A program made the position numbers and the translations under genes. The notes below the pieces were generated by a model. It was not told where the DNA came from and made no database searches. It saw only the letters and a program-made list of their open reading frames with translations. Of a stretch of DNA of 17,828 nt, positions 1 to 7,058 are shown in pieces. Origin of the DNA: Marinospirillum sp. (lineage in GTDB: Bacteria; Pseudomonadota; Gammaproteobacteria; Pseudomonadales; Halomonadaceae); assembly GCF_014859565.1 (NCBI RefSeq), contig NZ_JACUUA010000061.1:1-17828 (forward strand), given 5' to 3'. Position 1 is the first letter of the stretch. The number at the start of each line of letters is the position of its first letter.

Positions 1-2
1 CA

Positions 3-209
3 ACTGGTGGTGCGGTTTTCTGGACTGAACACCCAGACGGCTTAACTGATTTTTGTCATTTCCAACAGTCCACTATACTCAATCGACTAATTGCAGCCGA
101 TAAGCCAAGGCTCTTCTGTACTCGCCAACAAATATGGCGTCTAATGGCAGAATCCTACAAAGTTATTCTGTATTGGATTGACACAAATGCCAGTGCGCAA
201 AATCCCTAA
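3..209 (+). CDS. 3' end of an unidentified ORF running in from upstream (partial)
   Basis: Frame 3 is open from the window edge to a TAA at 207-209, 68 codons without a stop, reading TGGAVFWTEHPDGLTD near the start and RQQIWRLMAESYKVILYWID near the end. It overlaps the start of tnsA by about 23 bp. The protein is not recognised. If real, it is the C-terminus of a gene co-oriented with the transposition operon, and tnsA translation could be coupled to it. A stretch this long can stay open by chance a few percent of the time, so this is only a candidate. Confidence 0.35.
   Translation, partial: TGGAVFWTEHPDGLTDFCHFQQSTILNRLIAADKPRLFCTRQQIWRLMAESYKVILYWIDTNASAQNP
53..79 (+). promoter_or_regulatory. 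Possible promoter upstream of tnsA
   Basis: TTGTCA at 53-58 (5 of 6 to TTGACA) is followed after 15 bp by TATACT at 74-79 (5 of 6 to TATAAT). The spacer is shorter than the preferred 17 bp. The site lies inside the possible upstream reading frame. If active it would give a leader of about 100 bases before tnsA. Confidence 0.25.
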
Positions 210-837
210 AAACTACCGCAACGTCACCGGCGTGGCTTCTCACCACAAGGCTACCGGACGTGCTCAGTTTGAATCCACTCTCGAACGTGACTTCCTTACA
301 CTGCTTGAGTTCAACCCGGCCGTCGAAAGCTTTGAAGTGCAGCCAGTCACTATTCACTGGCTTGATGAATCGAATAAGAATCGCACCTACACACCCGATG
401 TTTTGGTCTATTTTCACAATCCCCGTCACCCCACCACCCTTTACGAAGTGAAGTATCGCAACGAGCTTAAAGAGCACTGGCTGGATCTGAAACCCAAGTT
501 TAAAGCTGCCTTGCAGTTCGCCAGGAGCAAGGGGTGGCGGTTTAAACTCATTACTGAGATGGAAATACGTGAAACCAGCCTGAAAAACGCAAAATTCCTG
601 CTTCCTTTTGTTAAAAAAGGACCTACATCAGAAACCGATATGGATATTCTGGATACAGCCATCGAAAGTTTGATCCATTCAACCCCCAAAGATCTTCTGG
701 CCTACATCTATCAGGATCAATGGAATCAAGCTCGTTTACTACCTACACTCTGGTATCTGATAGGAACACGACAAATCGCCACTGATCTGGATCAGCCTCT
801 GACCATGTCGAGCAGAATCTGGAGGCTAAATGCATGA
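187..837 (+). CDS. tnsA: TnsA, 5'-strand endonuclease subunit of the heteromeric transposase
   Basis: TnsA cuts the non-transferred (5') strands at the transposon ends, so that with TnsB the element is excised fully (cut-and-paste). The protein (216 aa from the ATG at 187) has the restriction-endonuclease-like TnsA N-domain. Counting from a possible TTG start at 178, the FESTLERDF helix supplies Glu36, TPDV supplies Asp74 and EVK supplies Glu90 and Lys92, matching the E-D-(Q/E)xK active site of the family. The C-terminal part from about residue 140 should be the TnsA_C region that contacts TnsB and TnsC. Neither start has a convincing Shine-Dalgarno. ATG 187 was preferred because MPVRKIPKNYR is a typical family N-terminus; TTG 178 would add three residues. 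The stop overlaps tnsB by 4 bp (ATGA), the first link of the tnsABC-tniQ operon. Confidence 0.93.
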   Translation: MPVRKIPKNYRNVTGVASHHKATGRAQFESTLERDFLTLLEFNPAVESFEVQPVTIHWLDESNKNRTYTPDVLVYFHNPRHPTTLYEVKYRNELKEHWLDLKPKFKAALQFARSKGWRFKLITEMEIRETSLKNAKFLLPFVKKGPTSETDMDILDTAIESLIHSTPKDLLAYIYQDQWNQARLLPTLWYLIGTRQIATDLDQPLTMSSRIWRLNA

Positions 838-2717
838 GCCAACAACTGCTTCTTAAACGTGGAAAGCGCGTCAGTTACCAAGGGCGCTCGTACCGGATCG
901 TTCAGTTTCTTTCTCTGCAGCTGGCTGAACTGATTGCGGAAGATAACCACGAAGTCATCAACGCCAACATTACTGATTTGCAGGCTCCGGACACAGACAC
1001 TGAGCTTGTAAAGCGGCCAGATCTGACACTGATTGATGACCATGCCTGGGAAATCGCTCGCAACCGCCTGCAGATAATTAAACCCCTTCTCCATTTGCCT
1101 TCCAGAACTCGGGCACAGGTAGCAGCCCATGCACAGGAACACTCGGTTTCAACCAACACCCTGTACACCTGGATCCGAGCTTTCGAGAGTTCCGGTGTTT
1201 TATCCTCGCTACTCCCCAAGGTGCGTAAAGACAAAGGAGCAACCCGGCTGACACCCGAAGTTGAAGAGATTATCCATGAAGCCATGGCCACTGATTTTCT
1301 GACTTTGCAGAAGAAGTCTGTTCAGAAGCTCTGTGATGAAATCGTCAAGCGTTGTATGCAGGCTGACCTGGAGCCGCCCCACGACAACACCATACGCAAC
1401 CGCGTAAAACTACTCTCACCCGAGATGGTTGCCAGTCAGCGAGAGGGTCGTAAAAAAGCTGATCTGTCATTCAAACCGCACAAAGGCTCTTTCCCAGGCG
1501 CAGACTGGCCACTGTCGGTTGTACAGATTGACCACACCAAACTCGACATCATTCTGGTCGATGACCATTACCGGCAGCCAATAGGACGACCCTGGATCAC
1601 TCTAGCCTTTGATGTATGCAGCCGCATGGTGACGGGCTTCTATGTATCTTTCGATCCGCCCAGTGCCTTATCTACGGGTCTGTGCCTGGCTCATTCAATA
1701 CTGCCCAAAGACAAATGGCTGGCTCAAAACGGCATTAAAAGCGAATGGCCGGTATGGGGACTGCCCACCACCGTCCATGTGGATAATGCCAAAGAGTTTC
1801 GGGGTGAAATGCTCCAGAAAGCCTGTGATGAGTACAACATCAATATTGAGTGGCGTCCTGTTGCCCGCCCGAACTTTGGTGCACACGTTGAAAGAGCACT
1901 GGGGACTTTTTCCAAAGAGATACACACCCTGCCTGGCACCACTTTTTCCAACATTCAAGCTAAAGGCGACTACAAACCAGAAAAAAACGCTGCCTTGACC
2001 TTATCGGAGTTTGAAAGCTGGCTGTCCATCTATATTGCCGATGTCTATCACCAGAAAATCCATTCCTCTTTGGGCAAAGCTCCCATAGATGCTTATAAGC
2101 AAGGCATTCTGGGGGACGACCAGCACCCCGGTTGCGGCCTGCCCACCAAAATTACGGATGAAGATCGGCTGCGTCTGGACTTTATGCCCTTTGAGCTCCG
2201 AACCGTGCAGGATTATGGCGTGGTGATTGATGAAATCCATTACTACCACGATGTACTCAGGCGCTGGATCAATGCCCCGGATCCCAGAGACAGCCAGCGA
2301 AAACGCAAATTCACTTTTCGGCGCGACCCTCGGGACTTGAGTGTGATCTGGTTTTTTGATCCCGAAATTCAGACCTATTATCCCATTCCCTACCGAGATA
2401 CCTCTCACCCTGCAATCAGTATCTGGGAACTGCGAGAAGCCAGGAGCAAAGTCAAATCAGATAAGCGTCGCCACTTGAGTGAACGCAGTATTTTTGATGC
2501 CTATGACCGTATGCGCGAGATCGAAGCTGAAGCAATAGCCAAGAGCAAGGCAGCTCGCCGTGTGAATCAAAGACGAATCCATCATCAGCAGGTGGAAAAA
2601 CCTTTGACCAGACCGGCTCCCATTGAAAGCACGGAATCCAATCGCTCAATGACCAATGAACCGGCTCCACCGCCACTGGACATTCAGCCATTTGATGAAA
2701 TGGACGACTTGTCATGA
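834..2717 (+). CDS. tnsB: TnsB, DDE transposase (TniA/Mu family)
   Basis: TnsB binds the transposon ends and catalyses 3'-end cleavage and strand transfer. This 627-aa protein has N-terminal helix-turn-helix regions (about 60-200), an RNase H-fold integrase core and a Mu-type C-terminal beta-barrel (about 430-540). The catalytic triad is visible: Asp233 in VQIDHTKLD, Asp317 in VHVDNAKEF and Glu353 in AHVERALG, giving DD(35)E spacing. The last 50 or so residues are proline-rich and end in an acidic tail (DIQPFDEMDDLS), as expected for the C-terminal hook by which TnsB engages the TnsC filament. The length is usual for Tn7-like TnsB. It overlaps tnsA and tnsC by 4 bp each (ATGA), so the three products are probably made in a coupled way. 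Confidence 0.95.
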   Translation: MSQQLLLKRGKRVSYQGRSYRIVQFLSLQLAELIAEDNHEVINANITDLQAPDTDTELVKRPDLTLIDDHAWEIARNRLQIIKPLLHLPSRTRAQVAAHAQEHSVSTNTLYTWIRAFESSGVLSSLLPKVRKDKGATRLTPEVEEIIHEAMATDFLTLQKKSVQKLCDEIVKRCMQADLEPPHDNTIRNRVKLLSPEMVASQREGRKKADLSFKPHKGSFPGADWPLSVVQIDHTKLDIILVDDHYRQPIGRPWITLAFDVCSRMVTGFYVSFDPPSALSTGLCLAHSILPKDKWLAQNGIKSEWPVWGLPTTVHVDNAKEFRGEMLQKACDEYNINIEWRPVARPNFGAHVERALGTFSKEIHTLPGTTFSNIQAKGDYKPEKNAALTLSEFESWLSIYIADVYHQKIHSSLGKAPIDAYKQGILGDDQHPGCGLPTKITDEDRLRLDFMPFELRTVQDYGVVIDEIHYYHDVLRRWINAPDPRDSQRKRKFTFRRDPRDLSVIWFFDPEIQTYYPIPYRDTSHPAISIWELREARSKVKSDKRRHLSERSIFDAYDRMREIEAEAIAKSKAARRVNQRRIHHQQVEKPLTRPAPIESTESNRSMTNEPAPPPLDIQPFDEMDDLS

Positions 2718-3610
2718 GCACCTATAGCCACTTAAACGACTCAGCCATTAAAGCATTGGGTCTGTCTGATGCTGAGAGGATTCTCAAAATACGATCTGAG
2801 CGTTGGATTGGTTATCCAAAAGCAAAACAGATACTTGCCAAACTGGAAGACCTGCTGATTTACCCCAGAACCCACCGGATGCCAAATCTACTGATTGTTG
2901 GTGACACCAATAATGGCAAAACCATGCTGGCTCAGCGCTTCAAAAACCTGCATCCAGCAATCGACAACCCATCCGGTGATGGTATTCAGGCTCCGGTTCT
3001 ACTGATTCAGGCACCACCAGTGCCGGATGAAGGCCGCTTTTATAATGCCATCCTTGAGCTTTTATTCGCGCCCTACCGACCCAGTGAGCGCGTGGACAAG
3101 AAACAATTTCAGGCCATCAAGCTGCTTCGTTATGTGGGCTTGAAGGTGCTGGTCATTGACGAAATCCACCATATTCTTGCTGGTAACTTGAACCGCCAGA
3201 AAGCTTTTTTGAACGTCATCAAGTATCTGGGTAACGAGCTACAAATCAGCATCGTTGGCGTTGGCACCAAGGATGCCTTCCGGGCACTGCAGACAGACCC
3301 TCAGCTGGCCAACCGCTTTGAACCCGTCACCTTGCCTCGCTGGGAGATGGATCATGATTTTCAACGACTGCTGGCCAGCTTTGAACGTATGCTTCCACTG
3401 AAGCAAGCATCAAGCCTTGCTCAACAAGAGCTGGCCTCTGTTCTCTACGCCATGTCAGAGGGTTATATCGGGGAGCTCTCGCGCTTGTTATCTGAAGCCT
3501 GCAGCCAAGCGATTCTCTCAGGTAGCGAGCAAATTTCAGTAAAACTGCTTCAGCAAGTTGACTGGACACCACCATCCAAACGCAAACGGCAACTGGAAGG
3601 CGTTCGCTGA
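2714..3610 (+). CDS. tnsC: TnsC, AAA+ ATPase transposition regulator (short TniB-type)
   Basis: TnsC is the ATP-dependent regulator that assembles on target DNA marked by the target selector and activates the TnsAB transposase. Walker A is GDTNNGKT at residues 63-70 and Walker B is VLVIDEIHH with Asp149-Glu150, followed by a sensor-like segment (SIVGVGT) and an arginine-containing AAA+ lid. At 298 aa it resembles the compact TniB / CAST-type TnsC rather than the 555-aa TnsC of classical Tn7, which has long N- and C-terminal extensions for its partners. It ends in a basic tail (SKRKRQ). The stop overlaps the tniQ start by one base (TGATG). That matters because the element also encodes a TnsE homologue, which must work with a TnsC lacking the Tn7-type extensions. 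Confidence 0.93.
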   Translation: MSTYSHLNDSAIKALGLSDAERILKIRSERWIGYPKAKQILAKLEDLLIYPRTHRMPNLLIVGDTNNGKTMLAQRFKNLHPAIDNPSGDGIQAPVLLIQAPPVPDEGRFYNAILELLFAPYRPSERVDKKQFQAIKLLRYVGLKVLVIDEIHHILAGNLNRQKAFLNVIKYLGNELQISIVGVGTKDAFRALQTDPQLANRFEPVTLPRWEMDHDFQRLLASFERMLPLKQASSLAQQELASVLYAMSEGYIGELSRLLSEACSQAILSGSEQISVKLLQQVDWTPPSKRKRQLEGVR

Positions 3611-4629
3611 TGCTGTCAGGAACGCTCTGGCCAGCGCATCCTCACCCACTACAAGATGAATGTTTGTCATCCTGGCTAGTGCGCTGTGCTCATGCCAATG
3701 GCATGAAGGTTCAGACTTTTTGTGATCAAGTTTTTGGTAAGGAGTATCAAGTCTGGTACCGGGACATCGACCGCAATGCTCCAGACTGGCTTTTAAACAT
3801 CATGAGCCAGAAGACTGGCACACCGATCAAGCTGGTGCACCATACCACTGCCAGATTGTACGAAAAACGTCTGTTTCCCATTCTTCACCCTGCCAGCCAG
3901 CTTCGCTGGTTTCTTCCTGCAAAACACCATCACAGAATCAACACTGGTTACGGCATTCAATATTGCCCGGCATGCCTCGCAGCAGATGAAACACCCTATT
4001 TCAGACTCGCCTGGCGGCTGTCTCTTTACACTTTCTGTCCCAAACATCGCATTCTGATGGCCGACCGATGTCATAAATGTGGAGCACCGGTTGCATTTCA
4101 CCGCGCAGAACTAGGTAAACCAAACATTCTGGCAGGTCAACTGGATCATTGCTGGCAGTGTGATGCCAAGCTCAGCAATGCGGCCACCACTGAGATCAAT
4201 CTTTACCCGAAGCGAGTCAACAAGCTCTGGAGTGCCCTGCTCAAGGTGATTGACCAGCAGTTCTACCCAAGCGGACACATCCGTTACCAAAACCTGACCT
4301 TACTGCACCAGCTCTGCCGACTCATGAGCAGCCATCAATCCGGCAAGAAGCTGATACAGCACGTTTGCGGGAAAGGCGGCTACCTACAACCGAATTTATC
4401 TGATCAGCGAACTCACTTTGAGCTCAGGGATATTCAGGAACGCCATGCTATCCTGCAACTGGCCTGGTGGCTGATGACCCACAAGCGCAAACTCAGAACA
4501 GCCATTCAGCAAAAAACTATTAGGATCAACTTGCTCTACAGAGATCTTGAGCCTGAAACTAAGGCTCATGTCCTTAAGTGGATTGAATCAAGAAGCAGAA
4601 CCCATTACAGAATTACCATAAACTATTGA
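3610..4629 (+). CDS. tniQ: TniQ/TnsD-family target selector
   Basis: TniQ proteins tell TnsC where to insert, by binding a DNA site themselves (TnsD) or by sitting on a partner such as Cascade. The N-terminal motif (WPAHPHPLQDECLSSWLVRCA) is the TniQ signature. Zinc-ligand pairs follow: Cys119/Cys122 (CPAC), Cys143/His146 (CPKH), Cys154/Cys157 (CHKC), then a further CWQC. The C-terminal about 130 residues are helical and basic, including ERHAILQLAWWLM, which is typical of the family. At 339 aa it is much shorter than Tn7 TnsD (508 aa) and near the size of TniQ from Tn5053 or CRISPR-associated elements. No cas genes are in view, so it either binds its own site or uses an unknown partner. It is the last gene of the tns operon. 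Confidence 0.9.
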   Translation: MLSGTLWPAHPHPLQDECLSSWLVRCAHANGMKVQTFCDQVFGKEYQVWYRDIDRNAPDWLLNIMSQKTGTPIKLVHHTTARLYEKRLFPILHPASQLRWFLPAKHHHRINTGYGIQYCPACLAADETPYFRLAWRLSLYTFCPKHRILMADRCHKCGAPVAFHRAELGKPNILAGQLDHCWQCDAKLSNAATTEINLYPKRVNKLWSALLKVIDQQFYPSGHIRYQNLTLLHQLCRLMSSHQSGKKLIQHVCGKGGYLQPNLSDQRTHFELRDIQERHAILQLAWWLMTHKRKLRTAIQQKTIRINLLYRDLEPETKAHVLKWIESRSRTHYRITINY

Positions 4630-4691
4630 AGGATCAGCCGCTGAGCTTCGAACCCGAGCAGAGAAGGCATACAACAGACACCCAGCCCTTG

Positions 4692-4716
4692 CGTATCATT
4701 TGATTATCATGATACG
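4692..4716. promoter_or_regulatory. Candidate ribbon-helix-helix operator (TATCAT boxes)
   Basis: CGTATCAT at 4692-4699 and ATGATACG at 4709-4716 form a perfect 8-bp inverted repeat. Inside it TATCAT occurs at 4694-4699 and again at 4705-4710, 11 bp apart or one helical turn, and ATGATA (4709-4714) overlaps the second copy in reverse. Ribbon-helix-helix repressors bind such short boxes phased along one DNA face. The next gene (4778) encodes a protein with that kind of N-terminus, so autoregulation is inferred. Confidence 0.45.
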
Positions 4717-4729
4717 ATTTTGCTACATA
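4700..4729 (+). promoter_or_regulatory. Possible promoter for the RHH-protein gene
   Basis: TTGATT at 4700-4705 is followed after 18 bp by TACATA at 4724-4729, preceded by TGC (extended -10 style). The -35 part overlaps the TATCAT operator, so a bound repressor would block polymerase. The -10 match is weak. Confidence 0.3.
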
Positions 4730-4777
4730 CTGTCCAAGTGAAGAAAAATAACAGGCTCAACATACGAGAATCATGTC

Positions 4778-5707
4778 ATGGCACAACTGAATATCCGTAT
4801 TTCAGATGCAGAAAAAGAAATTGCAGAGAGAGCAGCACAGGCCGCTGGATTCAGCTTAAGAGAGTACCTTGGGACAATAATCAAATATATTGCTATGGAG
4901 AGAACCTTACCGGTAGTAGTTATGTTCAAACCTGTTGCAATCGAGCCTGAGGAATTGTTTCAGCAAGCAATCGAAAAATATCGCCATGCTTACCTTGCTA
5001 TAAATCACCTTTACGAACAGGTTTTGGTAGAAGGGGAAATGACGCCACTCGAGCTATTAGAACAGCCTATAGATGCTGTTGCTGCTGCAGAAGAGTTTTA
5101 TACAACTTATAAAAATCAGATCACATTAGCGCCAGGACAGCTCGAAGAAATTACCATTTCTGATACTGAAAGCACTATGTTTGCATCTTGCCGTGAGCAT
5201 TTTCCATACATTCCAGGCTTTCTGCGCACCGCTATTCGGATGGTTAATATGAATAACCGATCCATCAATAGGCAAGACCTTGCTGACATGCGTGAAGCTT
5301 TACAACAGGCGGCAAATCACATCAATACTTTGCAAGGAATGATCAGATGCCAAGTGTCTGCTGATGCACACTGTGAGTTCTTTATCAATAGTGTTAAGTA
5401 TGCTGTTGAATGCGCTTCAAGAGCAACGAAGCCTAATGAGGCCTACGTGGTGTGTACAGCCTGGCAGTCACGCATGAATAGATATATTCGTGAAGCAGAA
5501 ATAGAGTTTCAAAACCTAGGCATCATCCCTCACTTGAGGGAACTTGAATTGATTTGGAAGCAGCTGGGCACGTTAAGTGAAGCTGTCCACCAATATCTTG
5601 CAAATACATCAGAACCGATGCAAGGCTTCAATGAAAATATCATTGTTGAACTCAAAGAGCTTTTATTTTCATGGAAGTGTCGCACCGCACAACTAGAAAA
5701 ACAATGA
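4778..5707 (+). CDS. Protein with a ribbon-helix-helix N-terminus, function unknown
   Basis: The first 40 or so residues (MAQLNIRISDAEKEIAERAA then FSLREYLGTIIKYIA) have the short strand plus two helices seen in RHH proteins such as DUF1778-type antitoxins and MobC-type relaxosome accessory proteins. The remaining 270 residues are mostly helical. One part (LADMREALQQAANHINTLQG, about 168-187) loosely recalls the MobC helical region, but the identity is uncertain and the protein is longer than typical antitoxins. No toxin gene lies beside it: the downstream neighbour is dndA, convergent. The gene has its own leader with a candidate operator and only a weak ribosome site (GAGA), so it looks like a separately controlled regulator between the transposition and dnd modules. 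A regulatory role is inferred; there is no direct evidence for a target. Confidence 0.6.
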   Translation: MAQLNIRISDAEKEIAERAAQAAGFSLREYLGTIIKYIAMERTLPVVVMFKPVAIEPEELFQQAIEKYRHAYLAINHLYEQVLVEGEMTPLELLEQPIDAVAAAEEFYTTYKNQITLAPGQLEEITISDTESTMFASCREHFPYIPGFLRTAIRMVNMNNRSINRQDLADMREALQQAANHINTLQGMIRCQVSADAHCEFFINSVKYAVECASRATKPNEAYVVCTAWQSRMNRYIREAEIEFQNLGIIPHLRELELIWKQLGTLSEAVHQYLANTSEPMQGFNENIIVELKELLFSWKCRTAQLEKQ

Positions 5708-5804
5708 TATTCTAGATCTCAACGGGAAGACCCTTACGAGGATTTGATCATCAAACGGGGCTTTCTTTCTTGCTCCAAAACAAACTGCCTTTCTCAATCA
5801 CAAT

Positions 5805-6932
5805 TTATATCTTTAACGTACTGAGTTTATTTACTATTGCCTCTACCGGAAGAGTCTTTGTCATTGGCCCCCAAGATACTCTGATTGCACCTGCAGTTCG
5901 CTCTTCTGATAACCCCATAGCAAGAAGCACATGGGAAGGTGTATAGCTGGACGAAGTACAAGCAGAGCCATTGGACACAGCTACAATATCTTTAAGCGCT
6001 ACCATGGCTGCTTCAGAGTTCACCCCAGGTACAGAAAAATTCAATATGTAAGGGGATGTCTGCTCTCCGTTATATTCCGCACCTAAACCATCCAAAGCTG
6101 CTACCAATGCCTGTTTCAGACTATTCGCATGATCCTGCCACTGACTTGCCTTAGACAGGCAATGTTCGCAAGCCACACCCAACCCAACAATCAGAGGTAC
6201 AGGCAAAGTGCCGGGGCGCAAACCTCGTTCTTGGCCGCCGCCATACATTAATGGAGTTAGAGGAACCCGCATGAATCCTCGTTTTCTCAGGATTAAAGCG
6301 CCAATACCCATAGGGGCATACATCTTGTGCCCACTCACACTCATCATATCAATGCGTTCATTAACCAGTGAGCCAGAAATTTTTCCAAAGCTCTGAGCGG
6401 CATCAACATGAAAATAAGCATCATGCCCGTGAAGAACATCACACAAGGCTTCTATTGGCTGCATTGACCCTGTTTCGTTATTCACATGCATCACAGAAAC
6501 CAGAACAGTATCCTCTCGCAAAGCCTTTGAAAGCTCTACTGCGGACACAACCCCCGATTCATCAACAGGCAAATAGGTCACCTCAAACCCTTCCTTTTCC
6601 AAAACTGACATGGGCTCCAGAACAGCCTTATGCTCAATCGAGGTTGTAATAACATGTCGTTTTTTTTGTTCACTGGCATAGCTGCGCAATCCCAGAATGG
6701 CCAGGTTGTTACTTTCAGTCGCACCACTGGTAAAAATAACGCCAGACTTTTCTGCACACACAATATTTGCTACCTGTTGTCGCGCATACTCAACGGCTTT
6801 TTTTGCCTGCGCACCGTAGCTGTGCGTCCTACTGCCAGCATTGCCGAACTCGACCAGAAAATGGTGGGCGACGGCTTCAGCAACCTCAGGTAAGACAGGA
6901 GTGGAAGCACTCATATCAAGGTATTCAGTCAT
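5805..6932 (-). CDS. dndA: DndA, IscS-like cysteine desulfurase for DNA phosphorothioation
   Basis: DndA is a PLP-dependent enzyme that takes sulfur from L-cysteine, carries it as a persulfide and supplies DndC. The 375-aa protein starts with the class V aminotransferase/NifS pattern (MTEYLDMSASTPV). The PLP lysine is Lys203 in SGHKMY, the cofactor-binding histidine region is FHVDAAQSFGK, and the catalytic cysteine is Cys325 in NGSACTSSSYTPSHVL. Its position, divergent from dndBCDE with a 126-bp shared control region, is the classical dnd arrangement and separates it from housekeeping IscS. An in-frame TGA lies three codons upstream, so ATG 6932 is the earliest start. No clear Shine-Dalgarno precedes it; a five-codon frame (6946-6929) ends with a TGA overlapping this ATG. 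Confidence 0.93.
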   Translation of the reverse strand: MTEYLDMSASTPVLPEVAEAVAHHFLVEFGNAGSRTHSYGAQAKKAVEYARQQVANIVCAEKSGVIFTSGATESNNLAILGLRSYASEQKKRHVITTSIEHKAVLEPMSVLEKEGFEVTYLPVDESGVVSAVELSKALREDTVLVSVMHVNNETGSMQPIEALCDVLHGHDAYFHVDAAQSFGKISGSLVNERIDMMSVSGHKMYAPMGIGALILRKRGFMRVPLTPLMYGGGQERGLRPGTLPVPLIVGLGVACEHCLSKASQWQDHANSLKQALVAALDGLGAEYNGEQTSPYILNFSVPGVNSEAAMVALKDIVAVSNGSACTSSSYTPSHVLLAMGLSEERTAGAIRVSWGPMTKTLPVEAIVNKLSTLKI

Positions 6933-6961
6933 AAAAGTTCATTCATTTTTTCGTTTTAAGG

Positions 6962-6990
6962 AGGACACGCACGGGCAAATCCTATAGAAT
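6962..6990 (+). promoter_or_regulatory. Probable dndBCDE promoter
   Basis: AGGACA at 6962-6967 (4 of 6 to TTGACA) and TAGAAT at 6985-6990 (5 of 6 to TATAAT) are separated by exactly 17 bp. The start point would fall near 6997, a few bases before the 22-bp palindrome, so the palindrome would lie in the first transcribed bases. Confidence 0.45.
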
Positions 6991-7000
6991 TCAGAGGCTG

Positions 7001-7039
7001 CAGCCGTTCGTACGAACGGCTGTTTTTGTTTACGAACAG
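7001..7039 (+). promoter_or_regulatory. 22-bp perfect palindrome with T-run in the dndB leader: attenuator or operator
   Basis: CAGCCGTTCG (7001-7010), TA, CGAACGGCTG (7013-7022) is a perfect palindrome followed directly by TTTTTGTTT. As RNA it folds into a 9-bp stem with a GUAC tetraloop and a U-run, the form of an intrinsic terminator, yet it sits between the promoter and dndB. As DNA it is a symmetric operator whose half-site TACGAAC(G/A)G recurs at 7031-7039, exactly 20 bp (two turns) after the copy at 7011-7019. DndB is reported as a repressor of dnd genes in Salmonella, so autoregulation at this site is a reasonable inference. The two readings are not exclusive. Confidence 0.6.
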
Positions 7040-7058
7040 GCATCGGGGAGATCGAAAA

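Noticed and set aside
178..186. TTG start for tnsA at 178, and TTGACA at 178-183 as a -35 box
   Set aside because: No Shine-Dalgarno favours the TTG over ATG 187, and no matching -10 hexamer lies about 17 bp downstream; the hexamer is probably chance.
235..460. Unusual TnsA active site (EVK instead of the QVK of Tn7)
   Set aside because: Glu at this position is common in TnsA and in PD-(D/E)xK nucleases generally, so it is not evidence of altered activity.
4640..4665. tRNA T-arm-like motif (GGTTCGAA on the minus strand)
   Set aside because: The 5-bp T stem does not pair well and no acceptor or anticodon arm could be built around it; no tRNA gene or clear attachment-site remnant.
5708..5804. 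Terminator between the RHH-protein gene and dndA
   Set aside because: TTTGAT-C-ATCAAA (5743-5755) and GGGGC/GCTCC (around 5757-5776) can pair weakly, but neither gives a stable stem followed by a clean T-run on either strand.
6958..6964. Perfect Shine-Dalgarno AAGGAGG on the plus strand
   Set aside because: No ATG, GTG or TTG lies 5-12 bp downstream, and it overlaps the inferred dndB promoter region upstream of the transcription start.
7026..7058. Extended dndB start (TTG at 7026)
   Set aside because: It would begin inside the leader hairpin region with no ribosome site; ATG 7059 has GGGGAG at good spacing and a typical DndB N-terminus.
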